Source: Thiobacillus sp.
GTDB lineage: Bacteria > Pseudomonadota > Gammaproteobacteria > Burkholderiales > Thiobacillaceae
Assembly (NCBI GenBank): GCA_030692355.1
Contig: JAUYCF010000042.1
Span: 1 to 64,000 of the forward strand
Direction: 5' to 3'
Length of the DNA stretch: 64,000 nt
Shown here: piece by piece, positions 43,050-53,093 of the stretch
How positions within the stretch are numbered: the stretch's first letter is position 1
Layout of the letters: every line of letters begins with the position of its first letter
Made by a program: the position numbers and the translations under genes
Notes under the pieces: generated by a model
Told to the model about the DNA's origin: nothing
Database searches by the model: none
What the model saw: only the letters and a program-made list of their open reading frames with translations

Positions 43050-44403
43050 GTATTTCGGTACCGACGGCGTGCGCGGCAGGGTGGGCGAGTCCCCCATTAC
43101 CCCCGAATTTGTCATGCATCTGGGCTACGCCGCCGGGCAGGTGCTGGTGGCCGATCGCGGCAGCCTGCCCCCGAACCAGCACCCGACCGTGTTGATCGGC
43201 AAGGATACCCGCATCTCCGGCTACATGCTGGAGGCCGCGCTGGAAGCGGGCTTCACTGCCGCCGGGGTGAACGTGCTGATGACCGGTCCGATGCCGACGC
43301 CAGCAGTGGCGTATCTGACGCGCGCCCTGCGCCTGCAGGCCGGGGTGGTAATCTCGGCCTCGCACAATCCGTTCGAGGACAACGGCATCAAGTTTTTCTC
43401 GGCCGACGGACAAAAATTGCCCGACAGCGTGGAGGAAGCCATTGAGGCGCGGCTGGATCATCCGATCGTGACGGTCGAGGCGCGTCAGTTGGGGCGTGCT
43501 CGTCGCATCGAGGATGCCGCGGCGCGCTACATCGAGTTTTGCAAGAGCACTTTCCCCAATCACCTCGACCTGCGCGGCATGCGGATCGTGGTCGACTGCG
43601 CGCACGGCGCGACCTACCACATCGCCCCGCATGTCCTGCACGAGCTGGGGGCCGAGGTGATCGCCATCGGCAACGAGCCGAATGGCTTCAATATCAACGA
43701 TGAATGCGGCGCGACACATACCCAGGCGTTGTCGGACGCGGTGCGCGCCCATCGTGCGGATCTGGGTATCGCACTCGACGGCGACGGCGACCGCCTGATG
43801 ATGGCCGACGCCGAGGGGCGGATTTACGACGGCGACCAGCTGGTTTACGTCATTGCACGCCATCGCATCCAGAGCGGCTACATGAAGGGCGGCGTGGTCG
43901 GCACCCTGATGACCAATCTCGGCATGGAGCACGCATTGGGACGGATCAATATCCCGTTCGAGCGCGCCAAGGTGGGCGACCGTTATGTTCTCGAGCGGCT
44001 CCATGCCAACGGCTGGATGCTCGGGGGCGAGTCCTCCGGGCATATCCTGTGCCTCGACAAGCACACGACCGGTGACGGGATCGTGTCAGCCCTGCAGGTG
44101 CTGCGCGCCTTGCGTGAGTCCGGAGAGGCCCTGGAAACGATGACCGCCGATCTGGCCATTTATCCCCAGGTCATGATCAATGTCCGGGTGGCAAAAGGCT
44201 TCAAGCTGGGGGCGGTGCCGGCGGTCAGCGCTTCGGTTGCCGAAGCCGAGGCGGCCTTGAACGGCAACGGGCGGGTTCTCCTTCGCGCGTCCGGTACCGA
44301 GCCGCTGATCCGCGTGATGGTGGAGGGACGCGATGCGGATCAGGTTCGACACACGGCTGAAACAATAGCCGCTGTTGTAAGGACTGCGGCCGCGGCCGGG
44401 TGA
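43039..44403 (+). CDS. glmM: Phosphoglucosamine mutase
   Basis: GlmM converts glucosamine-6-phosphate to glucosamine-1-phosphate for peptidoglycan and LPS precursors. The 454-residue enzyme has the phosphoserine loop [13 protein letters not shown] (Ser near residue 108), the metal loop DGDGDRLMM, the sugar loop GGESSGH and the phosphate-binding [15 protein letters not shown]. The track start is 13 codons too early; [13 protein letters not shown] with GGAGGA eight bases before the ATG is clear. It overlaps the folP end. Confidence 0.97.
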   Translation: MGRKYFGTDGVRGRVGESPITPEFVMHLGYAAGQVLVADRGSLPPNQHPTVLIGKDTRISGYMLEAALEAGFTAAGVNVLMTGPMPTPAVAYLTRALRLQAGVVISASHNPFEDNGIKFFSADGQKLPDSVEEAIEARLDHPIVTVEARQLGRARRIEDAAARYIEFCKSTFPNHLDLRGMRIVVDCAHGATYHIAPHVLHELGAEVIAIGNEPNGFNINDECGATHTQALSDAVRAHRADLGIALDGDGDRLMMADAEGRIYDGDQLVYVIARHRIQSGYMKGGVVGTLMTNLGMEHALGRINIPFERAKVGDRYVLERLHANGWMLGGESSGHILCLDKHTTGDGIVSALQVLRALRESGEALETMTADLAIYPQVMINVRVAKGFKLGAVPAVSASVAEAEAALNGNGRVLLRASGTEPLIRVMVEGRDADQVRHTAETIAAVVRTAAAAG

Positions 44404-44412
44404 TTTCCCGCC

Positions 44413-44446
44413 CTGAAATATATCTGTAATATTCGCCCGTTAGTAT
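44413..44446 (+). promoter_or_regulatory. Pho box and -10 of pstS
   Basis: CTGAAATATATCTGTAAT (44413-44430) matches the PhoB site CTGTCATATATCTGTCAT at 15 of 18 positions. TAGTAT begins 10 bases after it, the spacing expected when a Pho box replaces the -35. PhoB activation of pstSCAB under phosphate starvation is therefore likely. Confidence 0.85.
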
Positions 44447-44492
44447 GGCGACGTCGCCCATGCGGCAACGTCAACTGCTACCGGAGATTTGC

Positions 44493-45512
44493 ATGCGTAT
44501 ATTCAACAAACTGGTTCAAGCCACCTTGGCTGCGGCCTTGGGTCTGACCTTCTCGGTGAGCGCGCTGGCCGCCGACATCACGGGCGCGGGCGCAACCTTC
44601 CCTTACGCCATTTACGCCAAGTGGGCCGAAGCCTATCGGGCGGCCACCGGCAACAGGGTCAACTACCAGGCCATCGGCTCGTCGGGCGGCGTCAAGCAGA
44701 TCAAGGCCAGGACCACCAATTTTGGTGGCACGGATGCCCCGCTCAAGGACGCAGACCTGGCGGCAGCCAAACTGGTGCAGGTCCCGACCGTAATGGGGGG
44801 CGTGACCATCGTCATGAACGTTCCGGGGATTGAATCCGGCAAGCTGAAGCTGGACGGCGTTACGACCGCCGATATCTTCCGCGGCGCGATCACCAAGTGG
44901 AACGACCCCGCCATCGTCAGACTAAACCCCGGCGTTACCCTGCCGAATATGGCGATTACCTTGTCGCATCGTTCGGACGGTTCGGGCACCACCTACGCGT
45001 TCACCCACTATCTGGCCAAGCAGTCGGCGGCTTTCCTGCGCGAGGTCGGCGCAGGCAACACGGTCAACTGGCCGCGCAATGCGGTGGGTGGCAAGGGTAA
45101 CGCGGGGGTCGCGGCCAACATCCAGAAGATCAGGGGCACGATCGGTTATGTGGATATCGCCGATGCGATGAATAACAACATGAAGTACATCGCGCTGAAG
45201 AACCGTGCCGGCAACTACATTGTGCCGAGCCAGCAGGCGATTGCCGACGCGGCAGCCGGTGCCAACTTCAAGATCAAGGGTATGGCCCCCGATCTGCTGG
45301 ACCAGCCGCACAAGAACGCCTGGCCCATCACCAGCGCCACTTACATCCTGGCATATGAAAAGGGCCCCGATGCCGCCAAGCAGAAGGGCGTCGTGGACTT
45401 CTTTACCTGGTCCCTGAACAACGGTCAGGGCATGGCTGCCGATCTCGGCTTTGTGGCGCTGCCGCCCAACGTCGTGAAAATGGTCGAAGCCGAGATGACG
45501 AAGATCAAATAA
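44493..45512 (+). CDS. pstS: Phosphate ABC transporter substrate-binding protein PstS
   Basis: PstS is the high-affinity periplasmic phosphate-binding protein. The 339-residue precursor has a signal peptide ending SVSALAADITGAG, and phosphate-contact motifs GAGATFPYAIYAKW, SSGGVKQI, GGTDAPL and SHRSDGSGTTYAFTHYL. The track ORF starts 16 codons earlier; I chose the ATG with GGAGA five bases upstream. It lies behind a Pho box. A stable hairpin follows the stop, and 123 bases separate it from pstC, which may keep PstS more abundant than the membrane parts. Confidence 0.97.
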   Translation: MRIFNKLVQATLAAALGLTFSVSALAADITGAGATFPYAIYAKWAEAYRAATGNRVNYQAIGSSGGVKQIKARTTNFGGTDAPLKDADLAAAKLVQVPTVMGGVTIVMNVPGIESGKLKLDGVTTADIFRGAITKWNDPAIVRLNPGVTLPNMAITLSHRSDGSGTTYAFTHYLAKQSAAFLREVGAGNTVNWPRNAVGGKGNAGVAANIQKIRGTIGYVDIADAMNNNMKYIALKNRAGNYIVPSQQAIADAAAGANFKIKGMAPDLLDQPHKNAWPITSATYILAYEKGPDAAKQKGVVDFFTWSLNNGQGMAADLGFVALPPNVVKMVEAEMTKIK

Positions 45513-45538
45513 GGGTTTGTCGAGCCAACTTGTCGAAT

Positions 45539-45605
45539 GCCGGGGGCGGCCTGCCGCCTTCGGCCTTCTACGAAAGCATCTGCCTGTTTCGGCGGGTGCT
45601 CCCGC
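45539..45605 (+). promoter_or_regulatory. Stable hairpins between pstS and pstC
   Basis: GCCGGGGGCGG-CCTG-CCGCCTTCGGC forms an 11-bp stem with two G-T pairs (45539-45564), and GCGGG-TGCT-CCCGC a second hairpin (45592-45605). Neither has a T-tract, so partial termination or mRNA 3' protection of pstS is more likely than full termination. Confidence 0.5.
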
Positions 45606-45635
45606 AGATAACGATTAAACCGATAGGCACCCCCC

Positions 45636-46613
45636 GTGAGTGAGCCCAGTGTATCCGCCGGAATTGATCCGCATGCAAGGCAGGTCAGGAAATTCCGCTT
45701 GCAGGACAGATTTTTCCACCACACCACCCAGCTATTCGCCTTTGTCGTCCTGGCGGCATTGGTGGGAATTCTGGTGTCGCTCACCTACGAAGCCTGGCCC
45801 AGCATCAAGGCATTCGGCCCGTCCTTCCTGTGGACCAATATCTGGAGCGTGCCCGATGACGAGTACGGCGCACTGGCGGCCATTTACGGTACGGTCGTGA
45901 CGTCCGTGCTGGCTTTGTTGATTGCGGTGCCGATCAGTTTCGGGATTGCCCTGTTCCTGACCGAAACCTGCCCGGTGTGGTTGCGCCGCCCCCTGGGGAC
46001 CGCGATCGAATTGCTGGCAGGCATCCCCTCGATTGTTTACGGCATCTGGGGCCTGTTCGTGTTTGCGCCGCTGTTTGCCGACCATATCCAGCCCCCCCTG
46101 CAGGCGCTGCTGGGCGATGTGCCGGTGATCGGCGGCTGGTTTTCCGGCCCGCCCATCGGCGTCGGCATCCTGACGGCGAGCATTGTGCTGTCGCTGATGG
46201 TGATTCCCTTTATCGCTTCGGTCATGCGCGACGTGTTCGAAACCGTGCCGCACGTGCTGAAGGAGTCTGCTTATGGCCTGGGCTGCACCACCTGGGAAGT
46301 GGCGCGCAGTGTCGTGCTGCCTTACACCCGCGTCGGCGTCATCGGCGGCATCATGCTGGGACTGGGGCGGGCACTGGGCGAGACCATGGCGGTCACCTTC
46401 GTGATCGGCAACGCCAACCGCATCAACGGCAGCCTTTTTGCACCGGGCACCTCGATTGCATCCACCCTGGCGAACGAGTTCGGCGAGGCCGATCCCGGCC
46501 TGCATATCGCTGCCCTGTTCGAACTGGGCCTGGTGCTGTTCATCATCACCTTTGTCGTGCTGGCGATTTCGCGCTGGCTGATCAGCCGCAGCATGGGCTC
46601 GGAGGGGCTGTAG
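45636..46613 (+). CDS. pstC: Phosphate ABC transporter permease PstC
   Basis: PstC is one of the two inner-membrane permeases of the Pst phosphate importer. The 325-residue protein has about six membrane segments and the binding-protein-dependent transport motif [20 protein letters not shown], which contacts PstB. The start is a GTG giving [16 protein letters not shown] with no strong ribosome-binding site; its cytoplasmic N-terminus is normal. pstA follows three bases after its stop. Confidence 0.95.
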   Translation: MSEPSVSAGIDPHARQVRKFRLQDRFFHHTTQLFAFVVLAALVGILVSLTYEAWPSIKAFGPSFLWTNIWSVPDDEYGALAAIYGTVVTSVLALLIAVPISFGIALFLTETCPVWLRRPLGTAIELLAGIPSIVYGIWGLFVFAPLFADHIQPPLQALLGDVPVIGGWFSGPPIGVGILTASIVLSLMVIPFIASVMRDVFETVPHVLKESAYGLGCTTWEVARSVVLPYTRVGVIGGIMLGLGRALGETMAVTFVIGNANRINGSLFAPGTSIASTLANEFGEADPGLHIAALFELGLVLFIITFVVLAISRWLISRSMGSEGL

Positions 46614-46616
46614 ATC

Positions 46617-47462
46617 ATGATGAGCCTGTACACCCGCCGCATCTGGATCAACCGCATCGGCATCACCCTGTCCATGTTGGCGATGAGCATCGGGCTGATC
46701 GCGCTACTGTGGATTTTGTGGACGCTGTTTTCCAGGGGGTTTGCCGCGCTGAGCTGGGATTTGTTTACCCAGGACACGCCAGCGCCGGGTTCCGAAGGCG
46801 GCGGTCTGCGCAATGCCATCGTCGGCAGCGGTCTGATCCTGTTTTTTTCCATGCTGATCTCGACGCCGATCGGCATTCTGGCCGGGATTTATCTGGCCGA
46901 GTATGGGCGCGTCTCCAGATTTGCATCGTTCACCCGCTTCATGACCGACATCATGCTGTCGGCCCCCTCCATCGTCATCGGCCTGTTCGTGTACGCGCTG
47001 TTCGTGGTGACCACCGGCGGATTTTCCGGCTGGGCGGGGTCGCTGGCGCTGGCGCTGATTGCCATTCCGGTGGTGGTGCGCACCACCGAAAACATGCTGA
47101 AGCTGGTGCCGACCAGCCTGCGCGAAGCAGCCTTTGCGGTGGGCGCGCCACGCTGGCAGGTCTCGCTCAAGGTCACCTTGCGCGCGGTCAAATCCGGCGT
47201 GGTGACCGGCGTGCTGCTGGCGATGGCGCGCATTACCGGCGAAACCGCGCCGCTGTTGTTTACCGCGCTGAACAACCAGTTCTTCAGCACCAACATGTCC
47301 GAACCGATGGGCAACCTGCCGGTGGTGATTTTCCAGTTCGCGTTGAGCCCGTATGACAACTGGGTCAACCTGGCCTGGGGCGGGGCGCTGTTGATTGCCC
47401 TTCTGGTGTTGGCGGTCAACATCGGTGTGCGCATCGTTTTCCGCAACAAGGTCAAACGTTAA
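46617..47462 (+). CDS. pstA: Phosphate ABC transporter permease PstA
   Basis: PstA is the second permease of the Pst importer. The 281-residue protein has six membrane segments, PSIVIGLFVYALFVV, and the coupling-loop motif LREAAFAVGAPRWQVSLKVTLR. Two adjacent ATG codons can serve as start. It lies between pstC and pstB in the normal order. Confidence 0.96.
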   Translation: MMSLYTRRIWINRIGITLSMLAMSIGLIALLWILWTLFSRGFAALSWDLFTQDTPAPGSEGGGLRNAIVGSGLILFFSMLISTPIGILAGIYLAEYGRVSRFASFTRFMTDIMLSAPSIVIGLFVYALFVVTTGGFSGWAGSLALALIAIPVVVRTTENMLKLVPTSLREAAFAVGAPRWQVSLKVTLRAVKSGVVTGVLLAMARITGETAPLLFTALNNQFFSTNMSEPMGNLPVVIFQFALSPYDNWVNLAWGGALLIALLVLAVNIGVRIVFRNKVKR

Positions 47463-47480
47463 TTTCTCCGGAGCTACGCT

Positions 47481-48278
47481 GTGTTCAATCAACCCATGCC
47501 CGATCAAGCCATGCCGCCCGACGAAAATATTGCGCTGCAGGTCCGCAATCTGGATTTTTTTTACGGTGATTTCAAAGGCCTCAACAACGTCAATCTGGAT
47601 GTCGCCAACAAGAAAGTGACGGCCTTCATCGGACCCTCCGGTTGCGGAAAATCCACCTTGCTGCGCACCTTCAATCGCATGTATGACCTGTACCCGGGAC
47701 AGCGCGCCGAAGGGCAGATTATTTTTCATGGCAAGAATCTGCTCGACAAGAGCCAGGACGTAAACCTTGTACGCGCCAAGATCGGCATGGTGTTCCAGAA
47801 GCCAACGCCGTTTCCCATGACGATCTATGAAAACATTGCTTTTGGCGTGCGCCTGTATGAGCGAATGTCGAAAAGCGCAATGGACGATCGCGTCGAATGG
47901 GCGCTCAACAAGGCCGCGCTGTGGGGTGAAGTGAAGGACAAGTTGCAGCAGAACGGCCTGTCGCTTTCTGGCGGCCAGCAACAGCGCTTGTGCATCGCGC
48001 GCGCGGTCGCGGTCAAACCCGACATCGTGCTGCTGGACGAGCCGACCTCGGCGCTAGATCCGATTTCTACTGCCAAGATCGAAGAACTCATTAACGAGCT
48101 AAAGAGCGAATACACCATCGCCATCGTCACGCACAACATGCAGCAGGCCGCGCGGGTTTCCGACTTCACGGCCTTCATGTACCTGGGTGAACTCATCGAA
48201 TTCAACGAAACCGGCACGATCTTCATGCAGCCGGTCAAAAAGCAGACCGAAGACTACATTACCGGCCGATTCGGCTAA
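47481..48278 (+). CDS. pstB: Phosphate ABC transporter ATPase PstB
   Basis: PstB powers phosphate import and takes part in signalling phosphate status to PhoR. The 265-residue ATPase has Walker [10 protein letters not shown] with lysine near residue 57, the signature LSGGQQQR, Walker [13 protein letters not shown], and the PstB-specific [17 protein letters not shown]. The start is GTG with GGAG upstream. No phoU follows; tpiA comes next after 83 bases. Confidence 0.97.
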   Translation: MFNQPMPDQAMPPDENIALQVRNLDFFYGDFKGLNNVNLDVANKKVTAFIGPSGCGKSTLLRTFNRMYDLYPGQRAEGQIIFHGKNLLDKSQDVNLVRAKIGMVFQKPTPFPMTIYENIAFGVRLYERMSKSAMDDRVEWALNKAALWGEVKDKLQQNGLSLSGGQQQRLCIARAVAVKPDIVLLDEPTSALDPISTAKIEELINELKSEYTIAIVTHNMQQAARVSDFTAFMYLGELIEFNETGTIFMQPVKKQTEDYITGRFG

Positions 48279-48361
48279 TCTCCCGGCGCGCGCGACGTTT
48301 GGGCGGTTGACCGCCGGGCGCGTTGCGCTTACCATCGCGCACTTTTGTTTGGCAGAATCCC

Positions 48362-49108
48362 ATGCGCAAGAAGCTCGTAGCCGGTAACTGGAAAATGCAT
48401 GGCAGCCTGGCCGAAAATGCCGCGTTGCTGTCCGCACTCAAGCCTGCCTTGGCCGGTATCGAGGCCGTGGTTTGCGTGCCTTTTCCGTACCTGGCGCAGG
48501 CGCAGGCCGAACTCACCGGATCGTCGATTGCCTGGGGCGCGCAAAACGTGTCCGAGCAGACCAAGGGCGCGTTCACCGGCGAAGTGTCGGCATCCATGCT
48601 GCTCGATTTTGGCTGCACGTATGTGATCGTCGGTCATTCCGAGCGGCGCAGCCTGTACGGCGAATCCGACGCACTGGTGGCGCGCAAATACGTGGCAGCG
48701 CAGGCGGCGGGTTTGACGCCCATTCTGTGCGTCGGCGAATCGCTGGCCGAGCGCGAGTCGGGCGTGACCGAAGCGGTCGTCTCGCGTCAGCTCGATGCCG
48801 TGATTGACGCGGCAGGGGTGGCTTCGCTGGCCGGAGCCGTAATCGCCTATGAGCCGGTATGGGCGATCGGCACCGGCAAAACCGCCTCGCCGGAACAGGC
48901 GCAAGCGGTGCATGCCTTCATTCGCGGCAGGGTCGCCGCACTCGATGCAAGCGTGGCAGACCAGCTTGTCATCCAGTATGGGGGTAGCGTAAAAGCCGCG
49001 AATGCGGCAGAATTGATGGCTCAGCCCGATATCGATGGCGGCCTGATTGGCGGCGCTTCACTGGTCGCCGACGAATTCGCCGCGATTTGCCGGGCAGCAG
49101 CCAAGTAA
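48362..49108 (+). CDS. tpiA: Triosephosphate isomerase
   Basis: TpiA interconverts dihydroxyacetone phosphate and glyceraldehyde-3-phosphate. The 248-residue TIM barrel has the start [12 protein letters not shown], the catalytic histidine in VIVGHSERR, the catalytic glutamate in [15 protein letters not shown], and QYGGSVK. The track start is 13 codons early; [14 protein letters not shown] is the family start. secG follows nine bases after its stop, as in many proteobacteria. Confidence 0.98.
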   Translation: MRKKLVAGNWKMHGSLAENAALLSALKPALAGIEAVVCVPFPYLAQAQAELTGSSIAWGAQNVSEQTKGAFTGEVSASMLLDFGCTYVIVGHSERRSLYGESDALVARKYVAAQAAGLTPILCVGESLAERESGVTEAVVSRQLDAVIDAAGVASLAGAVIAYEPVWAIGTGKTASPEQAQAVHAFIRGRVAALDASVADQLVIQYGGSVKAANAAELMAQPDIDGGLIGGASLVADEFAAICRAAAK

Positions 49109-49117
49109 GAGTCAAAT

Positions 49118-49462
49118 ATGGAAACATTGTTCTGGGTCCTTCACGTTATTGTTGCCATCACGGTCATCGCGCTGGTGTTGTTGCAGCACGGCAAGGGGGC
49201 GGACATGGGCGCGGCATTTGGCAGCGGGTCGTCCGGCAGCCTGTTCGGCGCCACGGGTTCGGCCAATTTTCTCAGCCGCAGCACTGCCGTCGTGGCGACC
49301 CTGTTTTTCCTGACCAGTCTGGGCCTGGCCTATTTCGGGCTCCAGCAACACAAACCGACCAGTGTGCTGGATCGCACAACGGTACCGGCGACCACGACGC
49401 AGCCTGCTGCGCCGGTCCCGGGCCAGAGCAACGGCTCGAAAGCGGGTGACATTCCGCAGTAA
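49118..49462 (+). CDS. secG: Preprotein translocase subunit SecG
   Basis: SecG is a small inner-membrane subunit of the SecYEG protein export channel. The 114-residue protein has two membrane helices ([22 protein letters not shown] and [19 protein letters not shown]) and the conserved [23 protein letters not shown] loop. The C-terminus is a Thr/Pro/Ala-rich tail. It precedes tRNA-Leu and the nuo operon, an arrangement common in betaproteobacteria. Confidence 0.96.
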   Translation: METLFWVLHVIVAITVIALVLLQHGKGADMGAAFGSGSSGSLFGATGSANFLSRSTAVVATLFFLTSLGLAYFGLQQHKPTSVLDRTTVPATTTQPAAPVPGQSNGSKAGDIPQ

Positions 49463-49494
49463 ATCAGCAGTACTCATTGGGCGCATGCCCTTTG

Positions 49495-49579
49495 GCCGAC
49501 GTGGTGGAATTGGTAGACACGCTATCTTGAGGGGGTAGTGACTTAGGTTGTGCGAGTTCGAGTCTCGCCGTCGGCACCA
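49495..49579 (+). tRNA. tRNA-Leu (anticodon GAG)
   Basis: The acceptor arms GCCGACG / CGTCGGC pair fully and are followed by discriminator A and an encoded CCA. The anticodon arm CTATC-TTGAGGG-GGTAG places GAG at the anticodon, and TTCGAGT is the T-loop. The long variable arm (about 85 bases in total) is typical of leucine tRNA. It closely resembles E. coli tRNA-Leu(GAG). Confidence 0.96.
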
Positions 49580-49612
49580 TCAAATTTCCTGATTGATCTA
49601 TTGGCATTCAAT

Positions 49613-49630
49613 ATCAAATAAGCATTTGAT
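49613..49630. promoter_or_regulatory. AT-rich palindrome upstream of nuoA
   Basis: ATCAAAT-AAGC-ATTTGAT is a perfect 7-base inverted repeat about 30 bases upstream of the predicted nuo -35. The surrounding 160 bases are unusually AT-rich for this genome. The regulator is unknown. Confidence 0.4.
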
Positions 49631-49659
49631 TATAAAGGCAAAAATATCAATTTTTTGGC

Positions 49660-49689
49660 TTGACAGTCAATGTCCTATGCTAATAGAAT
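49660..49689 (+). promoter_or_regulatory. Sigma70-type promoter of the nuo operon
   Basis: A perfect TTGACA is separated by 18 bases from TAGAAT, about 50 bases before the nuoA start. A second perfect TATAAT occurs at 49695-49700 without a good -35. Confidence 0.65.
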
Positions 49690-49739
49690 TTGCTTATAAT
49701 TAATTAACTGCCTGATATGGGCATAGTCGGAGGACCTCG

Positions 49740-50096
49740 GTGCTGGAGAACTACCTCCCCATTCTGTTGTTCATTCTGGTCGGGCTGGCCTTTGGTGTGG
49801 GTCCCATCATTGCAGGTGGCCTGCTGGCGCCGCATCGCCCCGACAGCGAAAAGCTCTCGCCCTATGAATGCGGTTTCGAGGCGTTCGAGGATGCGCGCAT
49901 GAAGTTCGACGTGCGCTACTACCTGGTTGCCATCCTGTTCATCCTGTTCGACCTGGAAATCGCCTTTCTCTTTCCTTGGGCCATCGTGCTCGAGGAAATC
50001 GGCCTGGCCGGTTTTCTCGCCATGATGGTGTTCCTCGGCATCCTGGTGATCGGCTTCATCTACGAATGGATGAAGGGGGCGCTGGAATGGGAGTAA
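49740..50096 (+). CDS. nuoA: NADH-quinone oxidoreductase subunit A
   Basis: NuoA is a small membrane subunit of complex I near the quinone site. The 118-residue protein has three membrane helices and the signature [36 protein letters not shown]. The GTG start has GGAGGA five bases upstream. It is the first of 14 nuo genes. A gap of 91 bases with a perfect hairpin separates it from nuoB. Confidence 0.97.
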   Translation: MLENYLPILLFILVGLAFGVGPIIAGGLLAPHRPDSEKLSPYECGFEAFEDARMKFDVRYYLVAILFILFDLEIAFLFPWAIVLEEIGLAGFLAMMVFLGILVIGFIYEWMKGALEWE

Positions 50097-50121
50097 GGCT
50101 TTTGAGCCCTTGGGCGAGGGC

Positions 50122-50140
50122 CCCCATGCGCGGCATGGGG
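50122..50140 (+). promoter_or_regulatory. Perfect hairpin between nuoA and nuoB
   Basis: CCCCATGC-GCG-GCATGGGG is an exact 8-bp stem with a 3-base loop, 26 bases after the nuoA stop. There is no T-tract. It may affect mRNA processing or partial termination. Confidence 0.45.
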
Positions 50141-50187
50141 ATCGACCCGGCGAAAAGTCCTGTCCGCGATATTGAGAGCGTTGTGGC

Positions 50188-50664
50188 ATGAGCATCGAAG
50201 GCGTACTCGAACAGGGGTTTGTCACCGCCAAGGCTGACCAGCTGATCAACTACATGCGCACCGGCTCGATGTGGCCGATGACCTTTGGCCTGGCATGCTG
50301 CGCAGTGGAAATGATGCATGCCGGCGCCGCACGCTACGATCTCGACCGCTTCGGTATTGTGTTTCGCGGCAGTCCCAGGCAGTCCGACGTGATGATCGTG
50401 GCGGGCACGCTTTGCAACAAAATGGCCCCCGCTCTGCGCAAGGTCTACGATCAGATGGCCGAGCCGCGCTGGGTGATTTCCATGGGCTCGTGCGCCAACG
50501 GCGGCGGCTATTACCATTATTCGTACTCGGTGGTGCGCGGGTGCGACCGCATCGTGCCGGTCGATATCTATGTTCCAGGCTGCCCGCCCACGGCTGAGGC
50601 GTTGCTGTTCGGCATCATCCAGCTGCAGAACAAGATCCGCCGTACCAACACCATCGCACGCTGA
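50188..50664 (+). CDS. nuoB: NADH-quinone oxidoreductase subunit B
   Basis: NuoB carries the terminal 4Fe-4S cluster N2 that reduces quinone. The 158-residue protein has the ligands in [41 protein letters not shown] and [12 protein letters not shown]. Gene order and length are normal; nuoC follows after six bases. Confidence 0.98.
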   Translation: MSIEGVLEQGFVTAKADQLINYMRTGSMWPMTFGLACCAVEMMHAGAARYDLDRFGIVFRGSPRQSDVMIVAGTLCNKMAPALRKVYDQMAEPRWVISMGSCANGGGYYHYSYSVVRGCDRIVPVDIYVPGCPPTAEALLFGIIQLQNKIRRTNTIAR

Positions 50665-50670
50665 TAGCCC

Positions 50671-51285
50671 ATGCCCCAGACTGTGGAAGCCCTTTCTTTG
50701 TCCCTTGAGGCCGTGCTCGGCGATGCGCTGGAGCAGTCGTTCGTCCGTCTTGATGAACTGACGCTGATCGTCAAGGCGCAGCATTATGCGTCGGCGATGC
50801 GCACCCTGCGCGACCATCCCGATGGCCGCTTCGAGCAGTTGATCGACCTGTGCGGCATGGATTATTCGGGCTACGGGAGTGATGGTTACGGTGACGGATC
50901 GTGGGATGGCGCCCGCTTTGCCGTGGTGGCGCATCTGCTGTCGGTGTCGAACAATCAGCGCGTGCGCGTGCGTGTATTTTGCCCCGACGACGACTTGCCG
51001 CTGGTGGCCTCGATGGCCGACATCTGGCCGGCGGCCAACTGGTATGAGCGCGAAGCCTTCGACCTGTATGGCATCGTATTTGAGGGCCATCCCGATCTGC
51101 GCCGGCTCCTTACCGACTATGGCTTTATCGGTCATCCGTTCCGCAAGGACTTCCCGCTGTCCGGCAACGTCGAAATGCGCTACGACCCGACCCAGCGGCG
51201 AGTGATCTATCAGCCGGTATCGATCGAGCCGCGCGAAATCACGCCGCGTATCGTGCGCGACGAAAGCTACGGGGCAGGGCGCTAA
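50671..51285 (+). CDS. nuoC: NADH-quinone oxidoreductase subunit C
   Basis: NuoC is a hydrophilic 30-kDa-type subunit of the complex I peripheral arm. The 204-residue protein has the signature [40 protein letters not shown] and ends in a Y-D-P-T-Q-R-R-V region. It is separate from nuoD, unlike the fused NuoCD of enterobacteria. Its stop overlaps an ATG opening a 20-codon frame that copies the start of nuoD. Confidence 0.97.
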   Translation: MPQTVEALSLSLEAVLGDALEQSFVRLDELTLIVKAQHYASAMRTLRDHPDGRFEQLIDLCGMDYSGYGSDGYGDGSWDGARFAVVAHLLSVSNNQRVRVRVFCPDDDLPLVASMADIWPAANWYEREAFDLYGIVFEGHPDLRRLLTDYGFIGHPFRKDFPLSGNVEMRYDPTQRRVIYQPVSIEPREITPRIVRDESYGAGR

Positions 51286-51347
51286 TGGCTGAAATTCGCA
51301 ACTATGCTGGATTAATGAGTGTCGTCCCGGAGCGTTCACATGGCTGA
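51285..51347 (+). other. Mini-ORF duplicating the nuoD start
   Basis: ATGGCTGAAATTCGCAACTA begins directly at the nuoC stop (TAATG) and matches the nuoD start ATGGCTGAAATCCGGAACTA closely, 55 bases upstream of it. The copy encodes [20 protein letters not shown] and stops at a TGA inside the fourth to eighth base of nuoD. It may be a relic duplication or a coupling leader that feeds ribosomes to nuoD. Confidence 0.6.
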
Positions 51348-52593
51348 AATCCGGAACTACACGATGAACTTCGGGCCGCAGCATCCGGCCGCGCACGGCG
51401 TGCTGCGCCTGGTGCTGGAGCTTGACGGCGAGGTGATCCAGCGCGCCGACCCGCACATCGGCCTGCTGCACCGCGCCACCGAAAAGCTGGCCGAGCACAA
51501 GACCTTCCTGCAGTCGGTGCCCTACATGGACCGCCTCGACTACGTGTCGATGATGGTCAATGAGCACGCCTACGTGATGGCGATCGAGAAGCTGCTCGGC
51601 ATCGGGGTGCCGGAGCGCGCGCAGTATATCCGCGTGATGTTCGACGAAATCACCCGCGTGCTGAATCACCTGCTGTGGCTGGGCGCGCACGCGCTCGACG
51701 TCGGCGCGATGACGGTTTTTTTGTATGCCTTCCGCGAGCGCGAGGACCTGATGGACTGCTACGAGGCGGTCTCGGGTGCGCGCCTGCATGCGGCCTACTA
51801 CCGTCCCGGCGGCGTCTACCGCGACCTGCCGGACACGATGCCTCAGTATGCGGCGCAGCACACCCGCAACGAGGCGACGATGAAGTCGATGAACGCCAAC
51901 CGCCAGGGTTCTCTGCTCGACTTCATCGAGGATTTCACCCTGCGCTTCCCGACTTATGTCGACGAATACGAGACGCTGCTGACCGATAACCGCATCTGGA
52001 AGCAACGCACCGTCGGTATCGGCGTGGTGTCGCCCGAGCGCGCGCTGGCACTGGGCTTCACCGGCCCCATGCTGCGCGGCTCCGGCGTCGAGTGGGATCT
52101 GCGCAAGAAACGGCCCTACGAAGTCTACGACCGCATGGATTTCGACATCCCGGTCGGCACCAATGGCGATTGCTATGACCGCTACCTGGTGCGGGTCGAA
52201 GAAATGCGGCAGTCCAACCGCATCATTAGGCAGTGCGTCGACTGGCTGCGCAGGAATCCGGGCCCGGTCATCGTGGAAAACCACAAGGTCGCGCCGCCGT
52301 CGCGGATCGGCATGAAGCAGAACATGGAAGAGCTGATCCATCACTTCAAGCTATTCACCGAGGGCATGCACGTGCCGGCGGGCGAGGCCTACGCCGCGGT
52401 CGAGCATCCCAAGGGCGAGTTCGGCATTTATCTGGTGTCGGACGGCGCCAACAAACCCTATCGTCTGAAAATCCGCGCGCCGGGCTATGCGCATCTGGCG
52501 GCACTCGATGAAATGAGCCGCGGCCACATGATCGCCGACGTCGTCGCCATCATCGGCACGCAGGATATTGTTTTCGGGGAGATCGACCGCTGA
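51340..52593 (+). CDS. nuoD: NADH-quinone oxidoreductase subunit D
   Basis: NuoD is the 49-kDa-type subunit that forms the quinone pocket with NuoB. The 417-residue protein has [38 protein letters not shown], the quinone-site tyrosine region [12 protein letters not shown], and a C-terminal [28 protein letters not shown]. The track start is seven codons early; [15 protein letters not shown] is the family start. Its stop overlaps nuoE as TGATG. Confidence 0.98.
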   Translation: MAEIRNYTMNFGPQHPAAHGVLRLVLELDGEVIQRADPHIGLLHRATEKLAEHKTFLQSVPYMDRLDYVSMMVNEHAYVMAIEKLLGIGVPERAQYIRVMFDEITRVLNHLLWLGAHALDVGAMTVFLYAFREREDLMDCYEAVSGARLHAAYYRPGGVYRDLPDTMPQYAAQHTRNEATMKSMNANRQGSLLDFIEDFTLRFPTYVDEYETLLTDNRIWKQRTVGIGVVSPERALALGFTGPMLRGSGVEWDLRKKRPYEVYDRMDFDIPVGTNGDCYDRYLVRVEEMRQSNRIIRQCVDWLRRNPGPVIVENHKVAPPSRIGMKQNMEELIHHFKLFTEGMHVPAGEAYAAVEHPKGEFGIYLVSDGANKPYRLKIRAPGYAHLAALDEMSRGHMIADVVAIIGTQDIVFGEIDR

Positions 52594-53093
52594 TGGCCAA
52601 TCCTGATTCAAACAGCCTTCGGCTGAGTCAAGAATCGCTCGCGCTGATTGACGCCGAGGTCGCCAAATACCCCGCCGACCGGAAGCAGTCGGCGGTCATG
52701 GCCGCGCTGCGTATCGCGCAGACTGAAAAGGGCTGGCTCAAGCCCGAACTGGTCGAGTACGTCGCAAACTATCTGGAGATACCGCCGATCGCGGCCTACG
52801 AGGTGGCGACCTTTTACAACATGTACGACACCCAGCCGGTGGGGCGTCACAAGATCACGCTGTGCACCAATCTGCCGTGCGCGCTGATGGGTGCGAACAA
52901 GATTGCCGAACACCTGAAGCAGAAACTCGGCATCGGCTTCGGCGAGACCACGGAGGATGGGCGCTACACCCTGAAGGAAGGCGAATGCATGGGAACCTGC
53001 GGCGATGCGCCGGTGTGCCTGCACAACAACCACGCCATGCATACGCACCTGACGCCCGAACAGGTGGACGAATTGCTGGATAAGCTGAAATGA
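52593..53093 (+). CDS. nuoE: NADH-quinone oxidoreductase subunit E
   Basis: NuoE is a 24-kDa-type thioredoxin-like subunit holding the 2Fe-2S cluster N1a. The 166-residue protein has the ligands in [11 protein letters not shown] and [17 protein letters not shown], as in the family, preceded by E-V-A-T-F-Y-N-M-Y. It overlaps nuoD by one base and nuoF by four (ATGA). Confidence 0.97.
   Translation: MANPDSNSLRLSQESLALIDAEVAKYPADRKQSAVMAALRIAQTEKGWLKPELVEYVANYLEIPPIAAYEVATFYNMYDTQPVGRHKITLCTNLPCALMGANKIAEHLKQKLGIGFGETTEDGRYTLKEGECMGTCGDAPVCLHNNHAMHTHLTPEQVDELLDKLK

Noticed and set aside
46704-47981. 425-codon minus-strand ORF opposite pstA-pstB
   Set aside because: Antisense shadow with His/Arg/Gln-rich low-complexity translation.
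50056-52344. 762-codon open frame on the minus strand across nuoB-nuoD
   Set aside because: It is antisense to well-identified nuo genes; GC-rich third positions keep the opposite frame open. No family motif is seen in it.
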